Origin: Takakia lepidozioides
Lineage: Eukaryota > Streptophyta > Takakiopsida > Takakiales > Takakiaceae
NCBI GenBank assembly: GCA_030704615.1
Contig: CM060732.1
Span: 38,855,053 to 38,919,052 of the forward strand
DNA: 64,000 nt
Direction: 5' to 3'
Shown here: piece by piece, positions 46,154 to 58,429 of the stretch
How positions within the stretch are numbered: the stretch's first letter is position 1
Layout of the letters: every line of letters starts with the position of its first letter
The notes under the pieces: model-generated
What the model was told of the DNA's origin: nothing
The model's input: only the letters and a program-made list of their open reading frames with translations
Databases searched by the model: none
Translations under genes and position numbers: made by a program

Positions 46154-49100
46154 CTAAGAAGCCCTCCCCTCAAAAATACCATCCTCACCAGCTGGAACTG
46201 TCCATCTGGGTGCAGAACTGTCCTCATCATCCCCCTCGCTCTCAGACACGGATTCTATGATGAACTTGCCTACTCTGCCTTTCACAATTCCATGTTTGGC
46301 CTCATGCCTCATTATAATTCTCTGCTCATTTCCGAATATCAATTGCTCAAACCGAGTAGGCCTATCCTCCCTCCTGATGGCTTCTCTGGCAGCCGTGTCT
46401 GCATAGGCTGGTAGAAAAAAATGCTTATGGGGACTCGCGAAAAACAATTTTCTGGTAAAGAATGGCCGATGCGATTCTGTCTCCTCCTCTGCAACAGGGT
46501 CCGATTCGGGCAAGTCTCTCAGCATTTCCTCGTCGGACGACTTTGCAAGGCTGAGTGTACGCACAAACACAGAATAAAGCACATTAGAACATTCAAACAG
46601 GGAATCATCGGCAGGTTGCATGGTCCCTACAACCGAAACCAATACACTTACTATGGTGCAACTCACTCGAAGACAGGCATTGCAGGAAGCGGCTTCGGGC
46701 ACCCCTGCATTGGACGAATTTCCTGGACTTCCTCCTCCTCCTCTTCCTCCTCCCCTTCCACGTCCTCTTCTGCATTGTTGGGATCCTCAATCGGAGGCAG
46801 ACGCTGTAGGCCCGCCAAATTGAAATTGTACAAGGCCGTATCCCCCTCAAATGAGAACACAAATCGGTTGGACATCCTTCCCGCCCACATACAGGCACCT
46901 GCAAATTCATACGACACAACCAAAGCCAAAGTCAAGAATGACTCGCTTCCTCGTGCAAGCAAACAAAGACAATCGGAAACCCTGTCAATTTCGGTGCCGC
47001 AATCACTTAACGCTCTCACGTGTATTAGCAGTGACGTCAAGGACCATGCCTTCAACATCCGTACACGTTTCCATGAGCGTCTGGATGAATGCAGGACTCC
47101 TGGTCCTGCCATACCTCCAAGGCGTGCCTGACAAATCACAAAGCATGTCCTTCTCTCCCACATGGTTGAACAGGACGTTATACTCCAGTGGATCAACTGT
47201 GGAATCAACAAGTCTGCCTGCTTGACGTAATTTGAATTTCGAATGTTCCTTCACGAAGCAGAATGCCTGAAAGATAAGAGTCTGCAAAGAAGGAAATGAG
47301 AACGTGAGAGGTGGCCTACACGTACATGGGCAATTTCGGCGCAGAAATTGGCAAAACGGAGGAGAACCGCAGCATACCTTCTGACCATCGTTGAGAAGAC
47401 CCTGCGTGTTGATGCAAGTCCAGATCTTTTTCAGGACTCTCCGTCCATACTTTGATATCATTCTCAGTGACTTCTCCATCGGCTGCTAGCACAACAACAC
47501 AGCCGTCGTCGTCCAACATGTTGGCTGTGAACCCGAATGTGTGGCTCCAGTATCTTTCGTCGTACTTGTTCCACCAGGGTAGTGAGCCCAGCCCCAGTAT
47601 CTCCTGCCCATCCGGGATATCCACAAGGATCATGTCGATGGAGGCTTTCACCGCCCTGCCCCCGACTGTGCTCTTTTTACCGTGGCTCATCGCCACAAAA
47701 TACTCCATCATCTTTGTGTAGCCAGGAGTGTCCTCGATATCATTGCCAGTGGCCTTCCTCTTCCCCTTCCCCTGGTGGGCCTTGATCGTCTTCCTCAATC
47801 TCGTTTTCTCCAGCCTTATGGTCAGAGCAGTTAGGAAATTTTCATTAACACACTCCACAATTGTGGGTGTTTTGAGGACTTCCCTGCCCGCAATGTGCAC
47901 CGCATGGTAGGGTCTGCCAGGTGCATCCTCGTATAGTGATTTCTTCACAGCCGAACCCCCGGAGCGCTGGCCCTTGTGAATTTTTGGACGAGGTGTGGCC
48001 CCCTGGGTGTTATCCTGCTAGAAATCGTCGTCGGAATCCTCGTCATCTGGCTGACTATGTTGCTGCTGCTTCTTCTTGGGTGTGGGGGTCTTCGTCTCTT
48101 GCCCCTGTTTGCGCGTTCTTTTCTTCCTGTCCTTGGGCTGATCAGCTGTCTGCTTCTCCATCTGCTCCTTCACCAACGTGCCGCCTTGGCTGACTTTCTC
48201 AGTGCTTTCTGCTTTGCTGCCTCCTCTGCTTTCAGTCTTTCCGCGTCCTCTGGTTGGGGATCCGATTGTGCCTTCATAGCCCGGGCATTTGCTTCCTTCT
48301 TCAAGTTAACCTCCGAGAGGTCAACGGTCCCACTTGGGAGATCCACATACAAGGGATAGTCTACCAAATGCTCGGCATGCCACTCCTTTGCCATTAGTTC
48401 TGTGTACATCGTACCACGACCTCCAGGTGTCCTCCACGCTAGGAAGAATGGTGGAACCCTTTGAATGGCTCCGGACAGAATGAGTGCAAAATTTATGTAC
48501 CTGCAATCACGAGGCAGTTCAACAAAATCATTCTACTGATGCATCATGCAAGAGGAAGTTCTCAATGCATAAGGTATTTCGGCACCGAAATACGCAGTGG
48601 ACCGTGCCCCAATTACCCAGCACTCACATCTTGCAGAGGTATATTTCGGCGCCGCAATACCCACCGCTGCTTAGCTAAATCCTCAAAACTGCAAATAGGG
48701 GGATGCATTGGCAACAGATTACCTAAACAGGACACGCATTGCCGCTTTGTCGGCACCCTCCTGCTCTTCGATGTATACGCTGCGTCTTGCCTTTGCAATT
48801 TCTCTGAAAAACAGGTTTGCGAAGCGCCCTTGCCAGGACTGCACGTAGTTCTCCATTGTCTCCGGTTTCGTCCAGTCGATTTGTAACTTGTAAGTGGTGG
48901 TGTTGCAATCCAATTGCTCCTGGACGTGGGTCAGTACTGCAGCATTGCAGGTTTCCAAAACATTCATGAATTTGAAATTGCGATGATGTCCAACACACAG
49001 AAGAGGAGGAAATTATACCTGATGCCACCAAGTCATCACATTGAGCCAGTCGTTCATTTTGTCATCTGTTGGCTCGATGGGAAAGTGGTACAGTAGCTTC

Positions 49101-51230
49101 GTGTTTGTATGGCCGTTCCAGATTCGCAGCCACCTCGTCTGCATGGCCTAACATCGGTCAGACATAAGACCCTCATCATGAGAATCGCGAGAAGACACAA
49201 AACAAGAACAAACACATGCTAACCTTCTCCGCCAGCTCAACACATGACACTGCAATGTGATAAAGTTTCTCCATGGACATTTCCGGTTTCATGGGTCTGG
49301 AGTAATGCAGTCCTATCTCCGCCAGGAACTCGGCACCAAGACCAGGGTCAACGATTGCAACTTGCTTCAAAAGTTTGGACCTGTACTTAGTCCGTGATTG
49401 CCTCCTTGCCTGCACAATGTGACTCTCTATTGACGCGTCCGCCTTGTTGGGGGCATCACTCTCAAAGAACTGCCTTTTTGCATAAGCCAAGTCATCCCTG
49501 ATGTTCGTCTGATTCCCATACCCAGCGGATACAGTCAGGCCACTGATCCCTGCAACAAATAGCATTAAATCGGGAAATTTGAGATGAACCTCACCGAATA
49601 GAGGATCTCCACCATGGCGTCCAGTGTTGGTCAGTACCAGGTGCAATCCGCTTTCGCAAGGGACTTCCTGTACAGCTCGGGATCGAGGGATTTTTGGAAG
49701 TCCGTCAGCGGTGCTGTGCCCACTTCTTGCACTCTGTAGAGCGTATGTGCCAGATGAGTTTCCACAAAGGCCCTCTTTGTTACCCTGCCATGGAGAAAAA
49801 AAAAATGAACAACATGAAAATATGATACAAAAATAACCAGATTTCGGCACAGCAATCCAATTTCTAGTTCATAGAGTGCATGACAGTCAAGAACATTGTC
49901 TATTTCGGCGCCGCAATAGGCGGTACACAAGGATGTAGTTGTATACTTATAGATTTATATCCGCCATGGCACCCTTCAGCAGTCCTCTGTCCCTCACGTC
50001 CACCTTCACGACAATGCAGTCCACCATGTAATGCCAATTGATATCTTGCGGATGCATTTCAGCAATGTACTCTGTCCAGGCAAGCATCCTGTGGTTCATG
50101 TCCCAAACGAAGAACATCTTCCCTGCCGTGTGTGCGAATGTGGGATTAGTCTTCAGAGAGGCTTCAAACTCGACATTTACAGTGTGCCAGTGGGGGCTCC
50201 AAGTCTGAAGCTCCTCTGCAGTGGGGCCCCTTGTGACACCCTGGTCATTCTCAATGGAAATGTAAAAAACTGCCGACCCCCGTCTGTACCCCTCTCTGAA
50301 GTTGTACTTCAGTCGATCGACCCTAGCAGTGCTTGCCTTTCAATTGGAAGGCTAACCATGCGACACAAAGGAACTTTGAGGTTCTACGGATACACCATGG
50401 AGCCCAAAACGCGGCCTATGTTGCTATGAATCTCTACCAGCAACCTATTTGCTGCTATGTTCATGTCTCGTGCGCTCATGAGCATACCCACCATCAGTTT
50501 CTTACTTGTATCACCTCTCTCACTTCTCTCACCCCTCTCACCAGCCTGTCTACTATCCTGGAGGTTTTGCTCCTCCGCAAGCTCCAGCAGGTTCTGATCT
50601 CCTGGGAAGTCGTCAAGTCATACCACGTTGTCGTCCTCTGCTTCTGTCAGTTCAATGGGCCGCCCTTCTGCAGATCCGAGTCCGACATCTCCAGTGGCCT
50701 CCACCGCATCCGTGTTTTTCTGAAACTGCCTGCAAACCCAATATCTCCGCTTGCAGTCTCCCAAGCGGTTTTACTGGCGAAGCCATGGGCTCATTTTGCT
50801 TCCTCGGCTTCCGGACTCTAGGTGGGCTTTTCTGAGGCGATTTCTGAGGTGTTCTCTGAGGAGTCGCCTGCCTCGATGCACTTCCACCTTGCGAACGCAG
50901 CACCTGGGCAAGAGTATCCAAAGTTGACTGTGTTGGCTCGCCCCCTGCGATCCCTCCCCAGCTCCCATGTCAAACAAACAGGAAAACATGACACACTGCA
51001 CGCAAAAAAAAAGGTGTAAAAAGAATAGTGCATATGGAGTGCTTCACATCCGCGAAGCACGAATCTCTCACCGGTGGACGATCCGAGTATCCGGATAACG
51101 AGGTCTGTATTTCCTGCATGAGACAGAGCTTAAGTCGTGTCGTCGGCGGCTTTCCAAAATCCCGCGTCTTCCTTCTCTGCGCCGGAGTCGCCTGACCTTT
51201 CACAAACTCTATGCTATCACTATGCTGCAT
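46154..51230 (-). pseudogene. ParB-like/permuted DNA methyltransferase-like fusion
   Basis: Multi-exon MULE cargo gene. The N-terminus (from 51230) has a basic TPQRTPQKSPQKSPP stretch (50850), then an acidic linker. The ParB/Srx-like region has VPLCRMVSLPIERQALL (50350), AVFYIS (50270) and KMFFVWDMNHRMLAW (50100). Middle exons hold VDPGLGAEFLAEIGLHY (49330) and VQSWQGRFANLFFREI (48820). A coiled, charged exon is at 48170-48409. The methyltransferase-like part reads ASIDMILVDIPDGQE (47620, the DPPY position), then RTRSPAFIQTLMETC and VLDVTANT (47040). The last is spliced to RACMWAGRMSNRFVFSFEGD (46880), matching motifs X-I-II with the glycines lost. An EEEEEEEE tail and a final exon ending 46154 follow. 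Lesions: a stop near 50365, a frameshift near 50300 and another near 47440. Confidence 0.65.
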
Positions 51231-51639
51231 AAGGAGAGGAAACGCACGAGAATGTCACTGCAGAAGGGCATGGAGCGAGAGAGCGAAGCGGTGGAACATG
51301 CAACCACTGTGCACGAGCAGATGCGTAAGCAGCCATGTCTCCCGAAGCGTTGCCACCATCCACCACTTTTTGCCGTATGGGTAATGAAGAGATTGCGACC
51401 CCTGACACGTTCGCACGGATGAAGTCGACTGGAACACGACGCGTGCTTGTTCAAGCCCGCAGTAAAAGACGCTTTATCCGAATTGCGGCGCCGAAATACC
51501 GTTCCGTTCATCGGATGGTGTTCACGGAGCAGCCGGCATTGAATGAACTATCCGCACATCATAAAACCCAACCGCCATGAAATTCCCCTGCGTACCGACA
51601 TTCAACAGTCAGGTCAGCACGTTTCATCAGCGGACGGAT

Positions 51640-53040
51640 GAATTTCGGCAACGAAATTCATCCTATGCAAGTGCTTTCATACACAAACATATGAATTTCG
51701 GCGCCGAAATTCATCGCTTCCCCAGTCCTCATCCGTCATGAGCACACATGTCAGTCGGATATCGGAGTTGGAATTAATTCCGGGACAGTGGAGAACGTTG
51801 CACTTGGGCACATTTCATCCATATTTTGGCGCCGACATTCATTAAGAATATCTCCTTCCGCGCGTGGACGAGGTGAAATCATCCATATTTCGGCGCCGAA
51901 ATACATCCAGCGCGAAGACTAAATCGGCACCATGCTACGCTTTGCCGCCATCATTACCCCTCACGGTTGCTGTCCATGCCTGTTGGACTTGCCATATCTG
52001 GACTGTTAAGTATAATTTCGGCGCCCAAATTATACTTTATGTGCGGCAACGTTCTGTACGAAAAATGACCACTTAATGGAAACTGTCACTTTCAAATGAA
52101 AACAACGGCTAAAATGCAATTAATTTTCCCCCAACATGAGAAAATATCCCCTTTCGTCATTGGATAACAGCCTTTTGAAAGACATAAGGGGTTAAATGTG
52201 CCGATTTCTCCATTTAATGCAGAATATTCGTGTTATCTTTGTCTGAATGGGTTATTTCAAACGAATTTCGGAACCTTACATCATCCAGAAGCAAGAAGTA
52301 AGTGTCGGGTTTGGACAAATTTCGGCGCCGAAATTCATCCGTCGCATAGAAAATGTAATATTGGAGTTACCCTTTACGGACAGTAACGATGAATTTCGGT
52401 GCCGAAATTCATCCATTTCAAAGAAAAATAAATATTGGAGGGAGGGCTTTGGATGAATTTCGGCACCAAAATCCAGCGCTCCAACCCTTAAAGGAAATTG
52501 TAGGGATGACTTCGGATGAATTTCGGCGCCAGAATTCATTGCTAGCGAAGAAAAAAGAAAATTTGAAGGGTGGACTTCGGATGAATTTCGGCGCCGAAAT
52601 TCATCTGTCGCAAGGAAAAATAAAATGAAAGGAGGACTTCGGATGAATTTCGGCGCCGAAATTCATCCGCAAGACAGCCGAATTAGGGTCGAAAAAGGAG
52701 AAGAAGAATGAATTTCGGCGCCGAAATTCATCCCTACTGTCAATTCAAGACTACTCTCATTCGGATGTCGGCACCGAAACCCGGACACGTGGTGAATCAT
52801 GACTTTAATCACGAACACATTCATCCGTATTTCGGCTCCGAAATTCATCCCTTATGTGCAGAAACAATTTCATGAAGAACATGTTCATCCGAATTTCGGC
52901 ACCAAAATCTATCCGTCGGGTGCTTGCTCAGTTTCATGAGGTGAACAAATTTCGATTTCTGTCGCCGGAATTCATCCCGTGGCTTCCAAATGTGTTACAT
53001 GACATAGATGTTCATCCACATTTCGGTGCCAAAATTCATG
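51640..53040. repeat. central palindrome array, ~20 units at ~63 bp
   Basis: Palindromes with core ATTTCGGCGCCGAAAT, many extended by ATGA/TCAT flanks to 24-28 bp of perfect symmetry, start near 51641, 51693, 51821, 51886, 52011, 52319, 52392, 52456, 52518, 52584, 52646, 52711, 52766, 52829, 52892, 52955 and 53019. From 52392 on, the spacing is 62-66 bp (one of 55), and earlier gaps are near multiples of it. The array fills the space between the divergent ParB-methyltransferase gene (-) and transposase gene (+), where both promoters must lie. A single further copy is at 51482. Confidence 0.95.
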
Positions 53041-53246
53041 AGAAGGCCTGATTTATTGTAGCCCAACTGGTGGTACATCACAATTCAGGCACCCAATATC
53101 CGTTGTGAATTTGTTGTGGTCGTCTGTATTTATAACGTACATTATACACCTTCATCCATACGTGCACTGATCACCCATCCTGTTGGATACAGAATCCTCC
53201 AGAAAATGATTGTGGTATTATGTAGGTTACACTCTTCTCATTGTAG

Positions 53247-56200
53247 GACTTCGCTGTAGAGAGTACCGAGAGTTGCGGTCTTCAACATGGACTCTCGTGT
53301 ACTTCCATCCTGATTCTCTGAAAGCTAAAATACCCTGCGACCAAGGATTTGCGATTGTCACTGAGCAGTACTTGTGTGTGAAGTTCGGGCTCCGCCCTGG
53401 AACGGTGTTTTTGGAAGAGGAGACGAATGGTGCTTATGGAAATTTTCTGGAAAGTGCCGTCATTCTGCATGCAGATTTCGGAAAGGGCAATGAGTGGCGG
53501 CTCCCAGCTTCTGAATCCATCCGGTACAGTGCAATTGGTGAAATCGTGCCTAAAGAGTTCCCACGCTAGAACTTGGTTGATCCTCCTTCCATAAGAGGGT
53601 CTGGCGTGCAAGATGTGAAGTCTGCCATGAAAGATGTGGGCACCTCTTCACAAGCAAAGAAGCCCAAACATATGAAAAGGGAAATCGAGGAAAACAGGGA
53701 AACAGTCGTCCACGACTTATCCAGTGATGATGAAGACTGTATGGTCCTTCCATCGTATGTTTCGAAGTCGTCCATCACTAGGAGTGTTCAGATGTTGGCA
53801 AACAATGAGCACACACCCTCCGACTCAACTTCCGTCCGCTTAGTAATCGACATATTGCGGAGGATGAAAACAGCGGGTTCATGCTCAAGTGACCTTCTTA
53901 GGCTTGATTACGACAAAACTCCAATCCATTTTGTGGAAACTTTGCCTGAAGTTGTGGATGGGAATGCTATCTACGAGTTCCCTCCAGTGCCGGCAGGCAC
54001 AGGCCCAGACGACATGCTGGCAGGAATGAACAGGAAACATGACGGCCACCCTTGGTGTGTCACCAAAACTTCATCGTCCAATCTGGGTGATGGAGTTCGA
54101 GTGAGATATGTATTGTGTGCTGGGCATCTTAAATGTTTCTCGAGCACATGTTACCACTACACGAGCAAAGGCACCCGGAATGAGACAGACTGGATTGGCA
54201 ATTCGTCGACCCCATTTTGGCCTCAAGGTAGAGTTCATGCAGGGACGTTCAAGTGTGCCCATTGCAACGCAGCCCCTACGTGTATGGCAGTGTGCAACGC
54301 CAAGCAGTATTACGTCGGGACTGTCGGCCCAGCGTGCACCAGAGCATGCATTCACATCGGAAAGTATGACCACCCCGTCGCCAGAGGCAATTGCAGAGTC
54401 GCTTTTCAACAAGCCCACGATATTATCAAGGAGGAGGTGAGGTTGAGGCTGGGAGCAAAACCAAAGCAGATACAGCTCGCATCCACACATAGAATTGCAA
54501 TTGGCAGAATAATGTCGGAGGACGGAAGCACAAGAGAGAAGCTGGGTGAGGGGGACATGAAGGAGCTGCTGGAAGCTGTCTCCCATGTGTGCAGCCCCAA
54601 TGTCAAGAACCACATTGTCGGCTGCAAGAAACGAATCGGAAGAGGATCAGACATGCAATCCATCTTGGAAGTGAAGCGCACATGCGGCTACGACTTCATC
54701 CAGGGCAGCTTATTTCATGGTCAAGGCTGAGAGATGGACAGGTGCTTCATATTTAAGATGTCAATGTGCGGACCGGGGAGCGGTGTCGATTTGGTGAAGC
54801 GGATAACCAGTGGAGACCTCTCAAATTGTTGGGTCATGTTCGACCACATCAGGCGAATTACCAACCACGATTGGGTGACAATGGGGCACATGTATATGAC
54901 CCACATTGCAGAAAGTTGATGACCATTGCTATCTGCGAAATGAAAGGAGAAGACACAGATTCGGAGTTGCATATGTGGCGCGGAATTAATGAGCAAATGG
55001 CGAGAGCGAAGTTGCCCCCTCCTGATTTTAGGGGCTTCATGGCTGACAATGCCCAAGCGAACTGGGCTGCAGTGAGAAGGGTATATGGGGACGACCCAAA
55101 GACTCCAATAGAAGGTAAGGAGAGATCTTGCGGGTTTCACTTCATGCAGAGTTTGACGCAAAATACGAAAAGGTTCGTGGCTTCACGCCACCGGCAGGAT
55201 CATATCAGTATGTGCCTTGCGTGGAAAAATGCGAATTCCATCGACGAGGCGGAGACCGAGTTTGCAACCACACGCGCCTGGTGGGTGTCTTCAGGGGCAG
55301 TGGATGTGAAAGATCAGCCAGAACTGCAAACGTGGCTTGCGTGGTGGCACTATAGATTCCGCCAGTTTGGAGACTACATGAGACATGTAACACATTTCTG
55401 TACTTGACAATTGTTCTGTTTTGTGCTTCGACATTCTCCACAATGAGTGACATTTCTAATTTCCTTCAATAGGACATGAGCTTGGAGGATGACACGGATA
55501 TGCCGACGACGAACATGGGCGAATCGGTGCACTCTTCCTGGTGTGCTTCCTCTGCGGCACATCTCGTTGACATGTTGACAGCAACAACAGAAGATATTGT
55601 GAGGGCCATCATGCAACAATCTCGTTACTACCAGTTTCTGGGAGGAAAACAATGGGGTATCGGACCAGACAGGCAGGAGATGCTGATACTGGGATCGTCT
55701 GTCAAGTTGAGGAATTATGAACCTCTTCTGCTCTGCTCGGAATCGAGATCATGTGATATTGTGAGGGCGGCGCATCGTTCGACCGATCCCAAAAAATGGA
55801 CTGCTGCATTGCGGGAAACAATAAGGTCAACGCCGTTACACAGTTGGGGGAACTGCCTGGAGGGCGATGTCCGTAGCCGGCCGGTGAAGAAAAGAATTGA
55901 GGACATGCCTAGAGGCAACGGCGATTCATGGAGATCAGATATGAACATCCGCACTCAACCTCGGGGCACAACAATGTTGCGTCCCACGCCTCCTCCCAGC
56001 AGGACTCGTACCCCCTCTCCTGCAACATCCATGGAATCGCTGCCAGACTCGGGACAACATGCCCAGGATGAGCATGTTGCTCCTATTATTGTTACCCAAT
56101 ACATCATTCCAATCGTGGAGCAAGATGTGTCGGCCTCGCAGTGGAGAATTGCACGGACCCGTCCGTCATTTCATGGCACATGTTGTGTTGTTCCTGTGGA

Positions 56201-56972
56201 CACCAACCATAGATGCAATGAGATGATTCGGAGGAGCCCGCAAGGCGGTGTGCCTGCCCCTTGCTTCACAGGAGATTTGTGTGCGCAAAGTTTGTGGAGG
56301 CCACACTGAAGGAGTTTTGGTTCTGCAAGCACGATATCATATCGTGTGTGTTCGGCAAGCCCAAGTATGGTGTACAAAGCATGCCTGAACCACCACCAGT
56401 CTGGCCTATGGCAACTAATACAGATCTTACCCTGGAGGAGGCAAACGCTCTAGGAAGTGCAGGGTTTTGACTGGTGGAGAGGACAGATGTTCCACGAAAT
56501 CCAATTCCCAGTCGTCATCCTCCTCCCACGAGAAGCTCTTCACCCCGCATACAGGTGGGTGACCCTGCAGCTTGGCCCACCCATCGGTGGGGGAAACTGA
56601 AAAGACGGCGGCCACCAACAAAGGCAAACGACACCAGAGGCCAACGCTCTTGCAATGCCCTGCATAGTGCAAGGTTGCAGGGATGTTCCTCACCCCGGGA
56701 TGGGGCGCATATTTCAATTGTCAACAGCCGGGTCTGCTGCGCGCAGTGTCGTGTATGCAATCACGGTTTCTCAGTACCCAGCTTGCAACTGTGAGGACTT
56801 CCTTGTTATGGAATCGAAGAATGCATCATACGTCCCCTGCAAACACCTTTATTACATTTTTCTGAAGCGCATGAGTTGCATATCCGCAGTGGACGTCTTC
56901 ATCCATGCTCCAACACTGAGCTTCAACGAGCTGCACAAGGCCCTACGGCAGGATACAGGTCGGACTGCTTGA
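53247..56972 (+). pseudogene. MULE transposase with SWIM zinc finger
   Basis: A DDE transposase that cuts and pastes the element. The frame opens after an acceptor (CTCATTGTAG, 53246) and runs to 54900 apart from TAG at 53567 and TGA at 54728. N-terminal half: SSDDEDC acidic patch, then a Cys/His-rich region (CAGHLKCFSSTCYHY, CAHCNAAPTCMAVC) that may bind DNA. Core: WVMFDHIRRI, then, after a one-base loss in a G run near 54887, HVYDPHCRKLMTIAICEMKG, FRGFMADNAQANWAAVRRVY (second Asp) and CGFHFMQSL. An intron (55405-55473) precedes MPTTNMGESVHSSW (likely Glu region). SWIM: CNCEDFLVMES with YVPCKHLYYIF (56800-56860). Three lesions, so it is inactive unless they are assembly errors. Confidence 0.8.
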
Positions 56973-56984
56973 CATTCCACATTC

Positions 56985-57640
56985 GGGAAGGAGAAAGTGG
57001 CAATTATATTACATTCATCTTCTTGCACCCTATTTTTTTGTGAGGAATTATACACTTGGTGGTGCCGTACCGCCATGGCTCCAGGTGCATTTTGATGCCG
57101 CAATACATGAGAATGTGGTTTTTGGTCGTGAATGATATGGGCATGCTTTTTTAATTTTGGTTATGTCTATAAATGGATCCGAGGAAAGCATACATTGTGT
57201 GGAGATACACGGGCATTGTGGCCTATTTCAGCGTCGTTATTGGTCTGTATACTGCATAGTGCTTCCTTGTTACTGCTCTTCATTCAAATTGTGGTGATTT
57301 CGCAGCCCATCCTGGCATTTTCGTCCACCTTTATGAGAAGACTCCGATTTGCTACCAATACATTGTTAGTGTTCTGCAAATGTGATGCCTTTACAAGATT
57401 GCTAGTTCTGTGTCCCAGTGGGAAGGGTCCTACTGCACATTCCAGCATTTGCATACTGCACCTTGTGCACACAGCAATCCATACGACAAAGGACACGTCC
57501 CAGCATACTGGCAGTGAATTGCAAAAAACCTTAACAGAAGATTATCCAAGCACGTATATTCCCCATATGGCACAGGGAAGCTACTTGATTTCTGAAGCAA
57601 AATGTATGTGCCATGAGTGTCGGCGAGTTGAAACATGTCT
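56985..57640. other. 3' flank of transposase, no gene recognised
   Basis: A short ORF at 57132-57647 (+) has no domain signature. A decayed palindrome copy (ATTTCAGCGTCGTTATTGG) lies near 57224. Probably the transposase 3' UTR and spacer. Confidence 0.4.
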
Positions 57641-57643
57641 ACT

Positions 57644-58258
57644 CTAGCATGCAAGACCTATGGTCCCCTCGCCCAAGAAGAAGGAACTCGAACTCCTCTC
57701 AAGGACCTCCTGAGTGACCGGGTGCCGATATTTGAACAAAATGTCAGCGGTTTCTGTCGCCCGGTTGAAACTAACAAGGATGTCGTGTTTATCGATAGCG
57801 CCCCCTTTGTAGAAGGACATTTTCACAGTGGGCCATGTGTTCCCCTCCTCCTCATCCTCATAACTGAAGAGAATGTCCCCACTTTCCGAGCCAGTCCGTC
57901 CACGCGTGAAGTTTTCACCTATGCACTCATCATACGTCCACTCGCAACAGTTCCAGCGATACAACAACGTTGTGCATGATCTGTTCGGCTCCCACTCAAG
58001 CGGAAAGTCCAGGTCCATGATGCGCAGGAACCACCTGCTCCCCAGCCGGGGTCCAGGAGAATCGTGCAATCCTGGAAGAAACTCCATTGCTCTCAGCTGG
58101 ACAAGTCGAGGATTGTCCCTGTAAACATCTAGGAAGACAATGATGTCGTCTGCTTTCGGGACAATGACTCCCGTTTGGCGTCGATAGATGTGATTTGGGC
58201 ACGACATGGCCTCACGACACAGCAAGAACACAGAGCAGGGAGGAGATGGGCACAACAA
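57644..58258 (-). CDS. small ORF B, unknown family, paralogue of ORF A
   Basis: Likely start is at 58207 (MSCPNHIYRRQTGVIV) rather than at 58258. Reads ADDIIVFLDVYRDNPRLVQL, WFLRIMDLDFPLEW, YRWNCCEWTYDECIGENF, GDILFSYEDEEEG, then KMSFYKGGAIDKHDILVSF and TADILFKYRHP. The order of motifs matches ORF A at the left end (DIMVELD, WILVVRD, CCCGEFW, GNILLTL), although identity is low. It has an extra C-terminal repeat of the (G/K/A)DIL.(S/K)(F/Y) strand: GDILFSY, HDILVSF and ADILFKY suggest three repeated beta units. No known family is recognised. The frame is intact. Confidence 0.6.
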   Translation of the reverse strand: MLCPSPPCSVFLLCREAMSCPNHIYRRQTGVIVPKADDIIVFLDVYRDNPRLVQLRAMEFLPGLHDSPGPRLGSRWFLRIMDLDFPLEWEPNRSCTTLLYRWNCCEWTYDECIGENFTRGRTGSESGDILFSYEDEEEGNTWPTVKMSFYKGGAIDKHDILVSFNRATETADILFKYRHPVTQEVLERSSSSFFLGEGTIGLAC

Positions 58259-58429
58259 AGAAGAGTGAAGAGCAAAATGAGAGCGAGGCCGGTGGAAGAG
58301 GGATATATCATTGCTACACTGCCAATGTCATATGCGGCAAAACTTCTATTTCCTCCGACATGTGTGCTTTTATTAGACAAATTCGCACCAGTTTCAGGAT
58401 AGTTTGCAAAACTCCCTCACCGTAAGGCG

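Noticed and set aside
46600-47230. Plus-strand ORFs opposite the ParB-methyltransferase gene
   Set aside because: The minus-strand frames show the motif order, splice sites and homology to 880-2950. The plus frames show none.
51640-53040. CRISPR array
   Set aside because: The repeats are palindromes with partly conserved spacers, the genes around are spliced eukaryotic transposon genes, and no cas-like gene is present.
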